Assembly: GCF_029245835.1 (NCBI RefSeq)
Contig: NZ_JAQWOO010000036.1
Span: 1 to 50,104 of the forward strand
DNA from: Algibacter sp.
GTDB taxonomy: Bacteria; Bacteroidota; Bacteroidia; Flavobacteriales; Flavobacteriaceae
Direction of reading: 5' to 3'
Length of the DNA: 50,104 nucleotides
Shown here: piece by piece, positions 1 to 8,430 of the stretch
Layout: the number at the start of each line of letters is the position of its first letter
How positions within the stretch are numbered: position 1 is the stretch's first letter
Position numbers and translations under genes: made by a program
The notes under the pieces: model-generated
What the model saw: only the letters and a program-made list of their open reading frames with translations
Database searches by the model: none
Told to the model about the DNA's origin: nothing

Positions 1-136
1 TGAGTTTGGCGATATAGAAATCGCTTTGCTCTATTTTAACAACATTATTATTTACTATTAAAACAAAGAGCGTCAAAATAAAACCTAAATGACCAAAAAT
101 AAAAAGATCGCCTAAATTGTTTTTAGACGACCTCTT
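1..136. repeat. Left copy of 136-bp terminal inverted repeat
   Basis: Bases 1-136 are the exact reverse complement of 49964-50099. Position i pairs with 50100-i, and identity is lost at position 137. The copy starts 17 bases beyond the stop of the S1/P1 nuclease gene and includes its terminator-like hairpin. The right copy has five more bases before the window ends, so the true repeat may extend past both edges. The likeliest explanation is a dispersed repeat at which the contig was broken. An invertible segment is possible. Confidence 0.9.
107..136 (-). terminator. Terminator hairpin of the S1/P1 nuclease gene
   Basis: On the minus strand, AGGTCGTCTAAA and TTTAGGCGATCT form a 12-bp stem containing two G-U pairs around an AACAA loop. 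A T-rich run follows. It begins about 20 bases after the nuclease stop codon and is a plausible intrinsic terminator. It lies wholly inside the terminal inverted repeat, so an identical copy exists at the right edge. Confidence 0.7.
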
Positions 137-153
137 TTTATCCTAAGTTTACC

Positions 154-936
154 CTACAATAAATCATTTAAAACTTTAGCCAATCGAATTCCGGCAATTT
201 GTAATTGACTTCTAGCTGTTTTTAAATGATTATAAGAATAGCGATACCTTAAGTTCTCATCTACATCAGCAGAACCATATACCTGTTTTGTTAATTCATG
301 TGTCTCATTAACCCAATCAATCACCGACCCTTCTTGAATTAATTTCACTTCTTTTTTAGTCAAAACATCTGCATTTTCAGCTAATTCATTATAACTCATA
401 TTAAAGCTTTCAATCATCTCAGTATCCCAAACCCTGTGTAGGTTAGAGTCTTCATAATGCCACTGAACTTTAAAGTCATTTCCACCTCTATCATCCTCTA
501 AGCCAATATGCATAGGTTGGTGTAAATCGCCAATCAAATGAATTAGAAGTTTTAAGTAAAAGGCCTTGTCTTTATCTGAAGCATTTTTATCAACTATAAT
601 CTTTTTACAGTAAGCAATTCCTGTAACTAAATCACCATTACTATTCTTTTTAGAATTCTCGTAGTTTTCATTCAATGGCATATTAATGTAGTGCCATGTA
701 TAAAACTCATTATAACGTCTATCAGATTTTATCTCATCTGCAAATGTAGAAACAAAGGCTAGCGATTTTCTTTTTAATAAGCGCTTAACTTCTCGCTTAG
801 CTTTACCTTTTAAGTAGTCATCGGCAATTTTTCCAACAACGCGATGTCCTGTTTGTCCCCAAAAAATATCTTCAGCATAACTTTTTAAGGGTAAAATAAA
901 AAAAGCAGTGATAAGACAGATGTATATTGATTTCAT
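154..936 (-). CDS. S1/P1 family zinc-dependent nuclease, secreted
   Basis: This 260-residue protein has a signal peptide (about residues 1-21) and should act in the periplasm or outside the cell. S1/P1 enzymes cleave single-stranded DNA and RNA to 5' nucleotides using a trinuclear zinc site. The usual ligand motifs are present in order: the early Trp and His of WGQTGHRVVG, the His in WHYINMP, the HLIGDLHQPMH block, GGND, and LHRVWD near residue 167. Length is normal for the bacterial family. The family call is secure but substrate preference is not. It is transcribed toward the left edge and ends at the hairpin inside the terminal repeat. Confidence 0.93.
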   Translation of the reverse strand: MKSIYICLITAFFILPLKSYAEDIFWGQTGHRVVGKIADDYLKGKAKREVKRLLKRKSLAFVSTFADEIKSDRRYNEFYTWHYINMPLNENYENSKKNSNGDLVTGIAYCKKIIVDKNASDKDKAFYLKLLIHLIGDLHQPMHIGLEDDRGGNDFKVQWHYEDSNLHRVWDTEMIESFNMSYNELAENADVLTKKEVKLIQEGSVIDWVNETHELTKQVYGSADVDENLRYRYSYNHLKTARSQLQIAGIRLAKVLNDLL

Positions 937-1182
937 AAACTTAATATTTATGCTAATTTATGAATATCACATTTAAAAACCTTATTTAAAAAAAGCGTTA
1001 ACAAAAATTTAATTTAAATCATTGTGACCTCAAAAAGAACCGTTTGCGTAATAAATGCGTAAGTATTATGTAGACACTTTTAAGTCGCTCCAGATTTTTT
1101 TACATTTTTTTGTAGAATTAAGTGACCCATAGAAAAACAATGTGTCTTAAACGTTAAACAAACTAAATAGCGAAAGCTAAAT

Positions 1183-1758
1183 TTGAAAACTCTTAACAAC
1201 ATTAGCAAACAGTCAGACGAAGACCTAGTAGAAGCAATTGTGAAAACAAACAATACATTGCTCTTCGAGACTCTATACGATAGGTATGCAGGACTAGTTT
1301 ATAATAAATGTTTTGGTTTTGCAAAAGATGGTGACGAAGCAAAAGATTTAACACAAGATGTATTTTTAAAGCTTTTTGTTAAATTGGCTAGTTTTAAAGG
1401 GAAATCGAAATTTTCAACATGGTTATATGCATTTACTTATAATCATTGTGTAAATTATGTAACTCGAAATACGGCTAAGAAGTTTGAAAAGCAATCAGTT
1501 GATTATAAAGACATAGAAAACCTTTCAGAGGAAGAGGAGGATGATAATAGCTTCTTAAGCATGAAAGTTGATAAATTAAAATTAGCATTAGAGCTTATTT
1601 CTCCTGAAGAGAAGATGATTTTATTATTAAAGTACCAAGATTTCTTAACGATAAAAGAAATTGGAAGTGCCTTAGATATTGGAGAAAGCGCAGTTAAAAT
1701 GAGAATTAAACGTGCTAAAGACAAGCTTGTAATAGTGTATAACGAAAACCAAAATTAG
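1183..1758 (+). CDS. ECF-type RNA polymerase sigma factor
   Basis: This 191-residue protein is an extracytoplasmic-function sigma factor. It has a sigma region 2 (about residues 25-95, with the DLTQDVFLKLF and FSTWLYAFTYNHCVNYV signatures) and a C-terminal sigma region 4 helix-turn-helix (about 130-185, ending in IKEIGSALDIGESAVKMRIKRAKDKL). An acidic linker, EEEEDD, lies between them. The start appears to be TTG, because no ATG lies in frame near the N terminus. A 59-codon gene begins immediately after the stop. No classical FecR or zinc-finger anti-sigma gene is next to it, so its regulation is not obvious. Confidence 0.92.
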   Translation: MKTLNNISKQSDEDLVEAIVKTNNTLLFETLYDRYAGLVYNKCFGFAKDGDEAKDLTQDVFLKLFVKLASFKGKSKFSTWLYAFTYNHCVNYVTRNTAKKFEKQSVDYKDIENLSEEEEDDNSFLSMKVDKLKLALELISPEEKMILLLKYQDFLTIKEIGSALDIGESAVKMRIKRAKDKLVIVYNENQN

Positions 1759-1938
1759 TGGATAATCCATTTAAACATATAAACCAGCCGCTTAAAGAAG
1801 TTCCAGAGGAGCTTAAGTCGAAGGTTATGAGTGATATTGCTATGGCAAAACTCATAATGGATTTAGCAGCACTGTTTTCATATAATATTGGTAATGTTAT
1901 AGAAACCGTTATGAGAAGTAGAAAACCAAATAATTAGT
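1759..1938 (+). CDS. Small conserved-looking protein downstream of ECF sigma factor
   Basis: This is a 59-codon gene starting with GTG directly after the sigma factor stop (TAG then GTG, no gap), so the two genes are almost certainly co-transcribed and probably translationally coupled. The product reads MDNPFKHINQPLKEVPEELK at the start, followed by an amphipathic to hydrophobic helix (about residues 23-50) and a basic tail. I recall similar short proteins after ECF sigma genes in other flavobacteria, but I know no assigned function. A membrane-peripheral partner or modulator of the sigma factor is inference. Confidence 0.7.
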
Positions 1939-1984
1939 ATATTAAAAAACCAACATAACCAACCCTAACAAAAATATATTAACA

Positions 1985-2812
1985 ATGGAAAAAGCAACAG
2001 AATGGAAGGATATAGCCATGGAATCTTTAATAAATATGTGGTTAGAAATTTCTAAAATATTTCCTAATATCATAGGAACCATTTTAGTGTTATTTATAGG
2101 CTGGCTTTTAACTAAGCTCATAGTCAAAATAATTAAAAAAGCATTAAAACTAGCAAAAGCTAATAAGTTAGATGATGCTATAAATGAAATAGAAATTGTT
2201 GAAGGTAAAAACCTGAAATTTGATACTATAAAAGTAGTATCAAATTTTGTAAAATGGGTGATGTATATCATGCTATTAATAATGGCATCAGATATTATGA
2301 ATTTAACTATGATTTCTGAGCAGATTAGTAACCTTTTAGGTTATTTACCTCAATTATTTGCTGCTTTAGTCATATTTACAATTGGACTAATTTTAGCAAA
2401 TCTTATTAAAAAAGGTTTAAAATCATTTTTTGAATCTATGGATTTATCTGGAGCCAAAATAATAAGCCAAGTTGTATTTTTTATCATATTGATTTTTGTT
2501 TCTATTACAGCATTAAACCAAGCCGGAATTGATACTGAAATTATTACAAGTAATTTAACTATGATTCTAGCAGCATTTTTACTGGCCTTTGCTTTAGCTC
2601 TTGGTTTTGGAGCTCAGAAAGTAGTAGGTGATTTGTTAAGAACATTTTATACAAGAAAAACATACGAGATAGGCCAGAAAATAGAATTTAATAACATTAA
2701 AGGCGAAGTTGAATCTATAGATGGTATCACAGTAACAATAAAAACAAAAGAAGGAAAATTAATAGTGCCAATTAAAGATATTGTAGAGAGTCAAGTAAGT
2801 TTGCAGGATTAA
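1985..2812 (+). CDS. MscS-like / conserved TM-helix mechanosensitive channel protein
   Basis: The 275-residue membrane protein has an amphipathic N terminus followed by about four hydrophobic segments (near residues 25-50, 85-105, 120-140 and 160-215). The last is the Gly/Ala-rich pore-like helix LAAFLLAFALALGFGAQKVVGDLL. A short soluble beta domain follows (about 225-275, IGQKIEFNNIKGEVESIDGI), which resembles the middle domain of MscS. Proteins with this arrangement belong to the small-conductance mechanosensitive channel superfamily and release osmolytes under membrane tension. It lies 46 bases after the sigma-associated gene and may share its transcript. A strong terminator follows. Confidence 0.85.
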   Translation: MEKATEWKDIAMESLINMWLEISKIFPNIIGTILVLFIGWLLTKLIVKIIKKALKLAKANKLDDAINEIEIVEGKNLKFDTIKVVSNFVKWVMYIMLLIMASDIMNLTMISEQISNLLGYLPQLFAALVIFTIGLILANLIKKGLKSFFESMDLSGAKIISQVVFFIILIFVSITALNQAGIDTEIITSNLTMILAAFLLAFALALGFGAQKVVGDLLRTFYTRKTYEIGQKIEFNNIKGEVESIDGITVTIKTKEGKLIVPIKDIVESQVSLQD

Positions 2813-2878
2813 CTTTAAGTTAGGGTTAAAATTTGGTTGGTTACTTTTCTGTAAACTAAAAAGCTCTCTGCATACTAT

Positions 2879-2912
2879 AATCCCTTTCATTAATTTGAAA
2901 GGGATTTTTTTT
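2879..2912 (+). terminator. Rho-independent terminator after MscS-like gene
   Basis: A perfect 10-bp stem (AATCCCTTTC at 2879-2888 with GAAAGGGATT at 2897-2906) closes an 8-base loop and runs into eight T residues. It ends the sigma factor / channel transcription unit. Confidence 0.85.
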
Positions 2913-2987
2913 AGAATGTATCTAGAATTTATTTTAACCTGCTTTAAGTCAAACTAAATATCTCATTTTCATTTGTTTGAAGAGAGG

Positions 2988-3003
2988 TTTTTTTTTTTTT
3001 TTT
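2988..3003 (+). repeat. 16-base poly-T tract
   Basis: An uninterrupted run of 16 T residues lies about 105 bases upstream of the PepSY-associated protein gene. Such a run is prone to slippage in replication and in sequencing. No function can be assigned. Confidence 0.8.
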
Positions 3004-3108
3004 GAATTTTTATTGCATGCACATATTAGAAAAAAAGTAATTTTCATGCTTAAACCTTTAACTAAAATTGAAGTCTAAATCGTGTAAACATTAAAAAACC
3101 AGTCATAA

Positions 3109-3624
3109 ATGGCAAAACGAAAAACTCCCTTTTCATTCCAAGTTAGAGTAATTCATCGATATTTGGGTTATTTTTTATCGGGCATAATGTTCGTATACGC
3201 TTTAAGCGGAATTCTACTTATTTTTAGAGAAACAAACTTCTTAAAAAGTGAAGTTATTGTAGAACAGCAACTGGAACCTAATTTAACAGGAAATCAACTA
3301 AGTGAAAAAATATCAAAGGCTGGAAAAATAAATAAAAAGGAGGGGGATATCTTATACTTTAGGCGTGGTAATTATAACCAAAAAACAGGGATTGTAACTA
3401 TAAAGAAAATGAAGCTCCCAATGGTTTTACAAAAAATGGAACGTTTACATAAAGCAACAACAAATAGGCCATTGTATTTTTTAAATATCTTCTTTGGTGT
3501 TTCATTATTGTTTTTTGTGTTGTCGGCATTTTGGATGTACACACCAAAAATGCCAATCTTTAAAAAAGGTTTATATTTTGCAGTTGGAGGAGTCGTTTTA
3601 ACCTTGGTGCTTTTGTTTCTTTAA
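3109..3624 (+). CDS. PepSY-associated transmembrane protein
   Basis: This 171-residue inner-membrane protein begins with VRVIHRYLGYFLSGIMFVYALSGILLIF, the His-containing first helix typical of PepSY-associated TM proteins. A soluble loop of about 75 residues follows, then HKATTNRPLYFLNIFFGVSLLFFVLSAFWMY and a final C-terminal helix. Members of this group are often linked to iron reduction or siderophore systems, but nothing nearby shows such a role. It appears to be a single-gene unit, with a terminator upstream and a 248-base gap to the convergent helicase gene in which I see nothing definite. Confidence 0.85.
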   Translation: MAKRKTPFSFQVRVIHRYLGYFLSGIMFVYALSGILLIFRETNFLKSEVIVEQQLEPNLTGNQLSEKISKAGKINKKEGDILYFRRGNYNQKTGIVTIKKMKLPMVLQKMERLHKATTNRPLYFLNIFFGVSLLFFVLSAFWMYTPKMPIFKKGLYFAVGGVVLTLVLLFL

Positions 3625-3872
3625 AGGATATTTTTTGAGCTAAACTGGCTGTAAAATTGAATTTTAATAAAAAAAAGTTTGACTGTAGGCTTAACGCTGC
3701 TTTTAACTTCAAGGGCGATTAATTTTAAAAATTAAAGCAATATTGGAAGTTGTTTTTAGGAAATAGAGTTTATATTTCTTTGATAATAGCGCATCATAAA
3801 ATAAATAACTCATACTAGTTTTACACTGGAGATATTTTTTGTTTGTAACAAGAATTAGTAAATAAAAACAAA

Positions 3873-5228
3873 CTACTTCCTCTTATTTCGTTTATTATAA
3901 TTTTTATCGCCCCTAGTTTTAGGTTTTTTATACTTGGCTGCGATTTTAAATTTATAGGAACCGCCTAAATTTTCTTTGGAGTTCTTTTCAGATTTTTCAT
4001 GAAATGCTGGTCCTGGTGCATCTTCATCCTTACGTTTGTTAGGATTGTTTCGTTCTTTTATTTGCGGACGCTCTTCTTCAATCAACTCGGTAGAAATCTC
4101 GACAGCTTCAGGAAGTTCCAAAACTGGTATGGTCATTTTCATTAAAGCTTCGATATTTTCAATAGCTTCTTGATCCTTTTTGGTAGTAAACACAAGAGCT
4201 TTGCCTTCGCGTTCTGCACGACCTGTTCTACCAATACGATGCATGTAGTTTTCTGGAAAATCTGGTGTGTCAAAATTGATGACATGAGACACATTGTCGA
4301 TATCCAATCCACGAGCCATAACATCAGTAGCGATTAAAATTCGGTTTTCACCATTTCTAAATTGCTCGATGCTTCGGAGTCTGTAATTCTGTGTTTTATT
4401 GGAGTGAATAACGCATAATTCTTCTTTAAAGAACTCATCTAACTTATCAAACAAACGGTCTGCCATACGTTTGAATGCAACAAAAATTAAAACCTTATTA
4501 TAACGTTCGGTATCATTTAACAGGTGGACTAATAGATTAACCTTTGTATAAAAGTTAGGCACGTTATAACGTTGTTGCGATATATTTTCAAGCGGCGTTC
4601 CAGAAACTGCAATAGAAACACGTTCTGGACTTTTAAAGAAATCGTTAATTAGCACATGGACATCTTGTGTCATAGTTGCTGAAAACATAATGTTTTGTCT
4701 ACGTCCTGGTAGAATATCAAAAATGTTAATCAGTTGGTGTCTAAATCCTAAATCTAGCATAACATCAACTTCATCAATCACTAATTTTTGTATCGATTTT
4801 AGTTGTAAAACACGACTTAAAGCCAAATCATATAAACGCCCCGGTGTAGCTACTAAAATATCTATACCTTCTGCAATGGCTCGCTTTTGTGTATTAATAT
4901 TTGTACCACCATAAACGCCTAAAACACGGTTGTTAATATATTTTGAAAGCTTTTCAATTTCATCAACAACTTGCACCACCAACTCGCGCGTTGGAACCAA
5001 AACTAAAACTCTAGGGTTTTCTTGCTCAGAATACTTTAAGCCTTTAAGAATAGGTAACATGTAGGCAAAGGTTTTTCCAGTACCTGTTTGCGCAATGCCT
5101 ACCACATCTTTCCCTGAAGCAATTACGTTAAATGCTTGCTCTTGGATAGGTGTAGGTGTTGTAAAGCCTAAATCGTCTAAGGCGTTAAAAAGTGGGGTGT
5201 TTATGTTTAGGTCCTTGAAATGAGCCAT
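3873..5228 (-). CDS. rhlE: DEAD-box ATP-dependent RNA helicase, RhlE-like
   Basis: The 451-residue protein has the full set of helicase motifs. These are the Q motif (GFTTPTPIQEQA, residues 21-32), Walker A (AQTGTGKT, 46-53), PTRELV (79-84), motif II, SAT (183-185), ATDVMARGLD, and HRIGRTGR near residue 332. Motif II reads DEVD (152-155) rather than DEAD. Val for Ala keeps the metal- and ATP-binding acidic residues. A basic, low-complexity tail (last 70 residues, Lys/Asn/Arg-rich) is typical of RhlE proteins and would bind RNA. The expected role is RNA remodelling in ribosome assembly, RNA decay or cold adaptation. It is a monocistronic unit. Confidence 0.92.
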   Translation of the reverse strand: MAHFKDLNINTPLFNALDDLGFTTPTPIQEQAFNVIASGKDVVGIAQTGTGKTFAYMLPILKGLKYSEQENPRVLVLVPTRELVVQVVDEIEKLSKYINNRVLGVYGGTNINTQKRAIAEGIDILVATPGRLYDLALSRVLQLKSIQKLVIDEVDVMLDLGFRHQLINIFDILPGRRQNIMFSATMTQDVHVLINDFFKSPERVSIAVSGTPLENISQQRYNVPNFYTKVNLLVHLLNDTERYNKVLIFVAFKRMADRLFDKLDEFFKEELCVIHSNKTQNYRLRSIEQFRNGENRILIATDVMARGLDIDNVSHVINFDTPDFPENYMHRIGRTGRAEREGKALVFTTKKDQEAIENIEALMKMTIPVLELPEAVEISTELIEEERPQIKERNNPNKRKDEDAPGPAFHEKSEKNSKENLGGSYKFKIAAKYKKPKTRGDKNYNKRNKRK

Positions 5229-5354
5229 GCTATTAATATGTATATTCTAATTCTTATAATTATGAATTCAATCTGTGATCTTTAAAAAAAACCAATACAA
5301 ATGAAACGTCAAAATACTATTATTTTGCTGGCAAAGTTAAGCTTATTCTTGGCT

Positions 5355-6245
5355 TTAGACTAAATGGTTGTTATGTATTTCAATTTTATAAGCGGCCTCA
5401 AACGTTTTGTTGGCATCTAAACTCAAAATGCCTTCTTTTTCTTTTAGGTTTTGGTTTGTAGTTTCGTTATCTGCAATTCCCAGCCAAGGCTCAATACAAA
5501 CATAATTCCCATTAGGTTTTGCCCAAATACCTAAATACGGAAAACCAGGATAACTAACAGATAAGATTTCTCCGTTTATACTGCTTTTTAAAGTTACTTT
5601 TTTAGATTTTAAATCTTTAAAAATTAAAGCGTCTTCATTAAACAAATCATGAGTTAATAAAAGCTTGTTTGTGTTATTAAAAACTGTTTTTGTTTTTGAA
5701 GATATTAAGCCATTTTGCATGTTAATAAAATGTCTTTTGGAATGCTCAGGATGTTCAAATTCTAAACAATAATCTTCATAATCCTCGTTCTTATAAACAG
5801 GACATTTAAAAGCAGGGTGTCCACCAAGTGAAAAATACATGGTTTTATTATCCTTGTTTTTTATGGTGTGCTTAACTTCTAAAGTATTATCTATAAGTGT
5901 ATAAGTTATTAAAAACTCAAATTGAAAAGGATAGTTTTTTAATAAACTGTCGTTTGCAATTAGCTTAAAAGTCAAACTGTTTTCAGTTTGCGCATATAAA
6001 GTTATAGCTTCATTATGTCTTACAAATCCATGTTTTGGAAGTTCATAATGAGTATTCTCAAAAACATAGGTATTATCTTTTAAGGCTCCAATAATAGGAA
6101 ATAGATTTGGTGCGTAACTACTCCAAACCTCTGGATCTGCATGCCACATAAAATCTGTTTTATTTTTAATAGAGGCTATTTTACAGAGTTCAGCTCCTAT
6201 TTTTTTAATAGCTATTTCAAGCTTATCATTTTTTAAAGTGTACAT
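5355..6245 (-). CDS. Aldose 1-epimerase family protein (LacX/YphB type)
   Basis: The 296-residue protein belongs to the galactose mutarotase-like fold. Recognisable blocks are the N-terminal GAELCKIASIK, PNLFPIIGALKD, the conserved LPKHGFVR (His about 73), LGGHPAFKCP with the second conserved His (about 164), and LGIWAKPNGNYVCIEPWLG with the catalytic-type Glu near the C terminus. Such cytosolic enzymes interconvert alpha and beta anomers of hexoses or hexose phosphates. The substrate cannot be told from sequence. It is divergent from pabB, with only about 80 bases between the two starts. Confidence 0.88.
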   Translation of the reverse strand: MYTLKNDKLEIAIKKIGAELCKIASIKNKTDFMWHADPEVWSSYAPNLFPIIGALKDNTYVFENTHYELPKHGFVRHNEAITLYAQTENSLTFKLIANDSLLKNYPFQFEFLITYTLIDNTLEVKHTIKNKDNKTMYFSLGGHPAFKCPVYKNEDYEDYCLEFEHPEHSKRHFINMQNGLISSKTKTVFNNTNKLLLTHDLFNEDALIFKDLKSKKVTLKSSINGEILSVSYPGFPYLGIWAKPNGNYVCIEPWLGIADNETTNQNLKEKEGILSLDANKTFEAAYKIEIHNNHLV

Positions 6246-6299
6246 GCTTTTCGTGTTTAAACTATTTTACAAAAGTCTTAATTTTTTAAGTATTCTAAG

Positions 6300-6307
6300 T
6301 AACTTTG
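6300..6307 (+). promoter_or_regulatory. Putative -7 box (TAACTTTG) of pabB
   Basis: TAACTTTG matches the Bacteroidota TAnnTTTG element and lies 17 bases before the TTG start of pabB. No convincing -33 TTG is visible at the usual spacing. Confidence 0.5.
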
Positions 6308-6324
6308 CTTCATAATATAATTAA

Positions 6325-7629
6325 TTGAGGACAAAACAGATTTATACTTTCGAGGATATCGAAAATTTTAAAATCCAGTTGTTAAACTGGGCGCAACAGT
6401 TTGATGATGTTGTTTGGTTAGATTCTAATCAGAATAGTAATAAAGACACCCAAAAACACTACAGCTATGATGCGGTTTTAGCAGTAGATGCGTTTACAAG
6501 TATTAAAACGGATTTTCATCAAGGATTTGAAAAACTTAAAGAGTATCAAAGTTATGCAAAAGATTGGATTTTTGGTTATTTGGCTTACGATTTAAAGAAT
6601 GATGTTGAAGTTTTAAAGTCTCAAAATTTTGATGACTTAGGCTTTTCTGATTTATGTTTTTTTCAACCAAAAAAGCTGTTTCTAATAAAAGATAATCAAG
6701 TTGAAATTCAATATTTAAATTTTGTTGATGATGAAATTGATGATGATTTATTTATTATAAAACGTGGCGTAGAAGTAGCAAGAGGCACAGTATTTTCAGA
6801 TATAAAAATAAAATTACGCATTCATAAGGATGCCTATTTCGATAAGGTAAATATGATACTAGAGCATATCCATCGAGGTGATATTTATGAAGCTAATTTT
6901 TGTCAGGAATTTTATGCTGAAAACACACAAATTAACCCGCTAGAAACGTATTATAAGTTAAATAGAATATCAAAACCCCCATTTGCATCCTTTATTAAAT
7001 TAGAAGATAAGTATGTACTTAGTGCTTCACCAGAGCGGTATTTAAAAAAGCAAGGCGATACTATAATTTCGCAGCCCATAAAAGGTACAGCAAAGCGTTC
7101 TATGAATGTAGATGATGATAAAACGTTGAAACTAAATTTATCAGAAGATAAAAAGGAGCGTAGCGAAAATATTATGATCGTAGATTTAGTGCGCAATGAT
7201 TTATCTAAAACAGCACTGCAAGGCAGCGTTAAAGTGGAGGAATTATGTAAGATTTATACTTTTGATCAAGTACATCACATGATTTCTACAATCACTTCAA
7301 AAATTGATTTAAGTACGCATCCTGTAGACATTATAAAAAGTACGTTTCCAATGGGTAGCATGACCGGAGCTCCTAAAATTTCAGCAATGAAAATTATTGA
7401 AGATTTAGAAGAAACCAAGCGCGGCATATATTCTGGAGCCATTGGTTATTTCTCGCCAAACGGAGATTTCGATTTTAATGTAGTTATTCGAAGCATTTTA
7501 TATAACGCAAGCAAAAAGTACATTTCTTACTCTGTAGGTGGTGCAATTACAGCTAAAAGCGACCCGTTAAAAGAGTATGAAGAATGTTTGATAAAAGCCA
7601 AAGCTATGCGAGAGGTTCTGGAGAATTAA
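6325..7629 (+). CDS. pabB: Aminodeoxychorismate synthase component I
   Basis: The 434-residue protein is a chorismate-binding enzyme. It converts chorismate and ammonia to 4-amino-4-deoxychorismate on the way to p-aminobenzoate and folate. The C-terminal two-thirds carries the family blocks: GDIYEANFCQEF, SASPERYL, PIKGTAKR, ENIMIVDLVRNDL, GSMTGAPK and SGAIGYFS. The lysine of PIKGT (K253) is the nucleophile that distinguishes PabB from anthranilate synthase TrpE, which has Ala there. The start is probably TTG, placed just after a TAnnTTTG box. The glutaminase PabA and lyase PabC are not in this window. It overlaps the convergent neighbour by 4 bases. Confidence 0.9.
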   Translation: MRTKQIYTFEDIENFKIQLLNWAQQFDDVVWLDSNQNSNKDTQKHYSYDAVLAVDAFTSIKTDFHQGFEKLKEYQSYAKDWIFGYLAYDLKNDVEVLKSQNFDDLGFSDLCFFQPKKLFLIKDNQVEIQYLNFVDDEIDDDLFIIKRGVEVARGTVFSDIKIKLRIHKDAYFDKVNMILEHIHRGDIYEANFCQEFYAENTQINPLETYYKLNRISKPPFASFIKLEDKYVLSASPERYLKKQGDTIISQPIKGTAKRSMNVDDDKTLKLNLSEDKKERSENIMIVDLVRNDLSKTALQGSVKVEELCKIYTFDQVHHMISTITSKIDLSTHPVDIIKSTFPMGSMTGAPKISAMKIIEDLEETKRGIYSGAIGYFSPNGDFDFNVVIRSILYNASKKYISYSVGGAITAKSDPLKEYEECLIKAKAMREVLEN

Positions 7630-8318
7630 TCCAGATGTTCTTTAAAATCTTCAATGGCTAATTCTAAAACTCGCTTTACACGTTTAGTTTCAATAGATTT
7701 TACTGTGGCTATTTCTTCAAAAGTTAATTTACCAAATACAAATAAATCTACAATATCAGAAACTCTTAAAGGTAGCCAAGTATAAAATTTCCCTAATAAA
7801 TGCTTATTCCGCTTTAATGATAGGTCAGAGATTTCTAAAGCATTTTTAATCGAAACGTTATTATCATCGTAGAGAAATACATGCTTAGTCTCATTGTCTT
7901 GATGATATGAAATATCGTTTAACTCATCATTCATTATAAACTCATAACCTCCATCAACAGTAAATGTTTCCTCCAACCCATCAAGTTCGTCTTCTAAAAT
8001 TGAATTGGTACTCATTGTGTTTTGATGGAATTTTTCTTTTTTAAACAATTCATCCAAATCAGAATCAACTATTTTAAAAAGTTTAATTTTTATAGTCGCT
8101 GCATCGTCATCAATGTTATAACCAGCCTCGTAAAACTTGGCTATACCTTCATCAATAATATCGTTAGATTTATACATGTTTTTTGGTATAATCCGTGTAG
8201 ATTCCGCAATATACAAACGATGCTTAATGTATGCTTGTAAATGTTGCGTTGCTGAAACTACTTTTTTATTGAATTCCGTTTGGGTAGCTTTATCGTTTAA
8301 TTTATCTGAAGTGCACAT
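7626..8318 (-). CDS. Sigma-70-like protein of unknown function
   Basis: This 230-residue protein is soluble and acidic. Its N-terminal part (residues 10-75) has a helical KVVSATQHLQAYIKHRLYIAE stretch that could correspond to sigma region 2. Its last 50 residues (LPLRVSDIVDLFVFGKLTFEEIATVKSIETKRVKRVLELAIEDF) resemble a sigma region 4 / HTH module. A central acidic linker of about 80 residues separates them. I do not know a named family. A divergent sigma factor or sigma-like regulator is inference. It lies between pabB (convergent, 4-base overlap) and tilS (divergent). Confidence 0.65.
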   Translation of the reverse strand: MCTSDKLNDKATQTEFNKKVVSATQHLQAYIKHRLYIAESTRIIPKNMYKSNDIIDEGIAKFYEAGYNIDDDAATIKIKLFKIVDSDLDELFKKEKFHQNTMSTNSILEDELDGLEETFTVDGGYEFIMNDELNDISYHQDNETKHVFLYDDNNVSIKNALEISDLSLKRNKHLLGKFYTWLPLRVSDIVDLFVFGKLTFEEIATVKSIETKRVKRVLELAIEDFKEHLD

Positions 8319-8418
8319 AGTTTAAGGAATTATGTTAGTTTTTTAAAGTTACAAAATTTATAAGGTAATCACATGATATTTGTCATTTGATAATTAGTTA
8401 AAGATGATTATATCATTG

Positions 8419-8426
8419 TATATTTG
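8419..8426 (+). promoter_or_regulatory. Putative -7 box (TATATTTG) of tilS
   Basis: TATATTTG fits the TAnnTTTG consensus and sits 5 bases before the ATG at 8431. A transcript from here would start at or next to that ATG, giving a nearly leaderless tilS message. This favours 8431 over the in-frame ATG at 8404. Confidence 0.5.
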
Positions 8427-8430
8427 GCTT

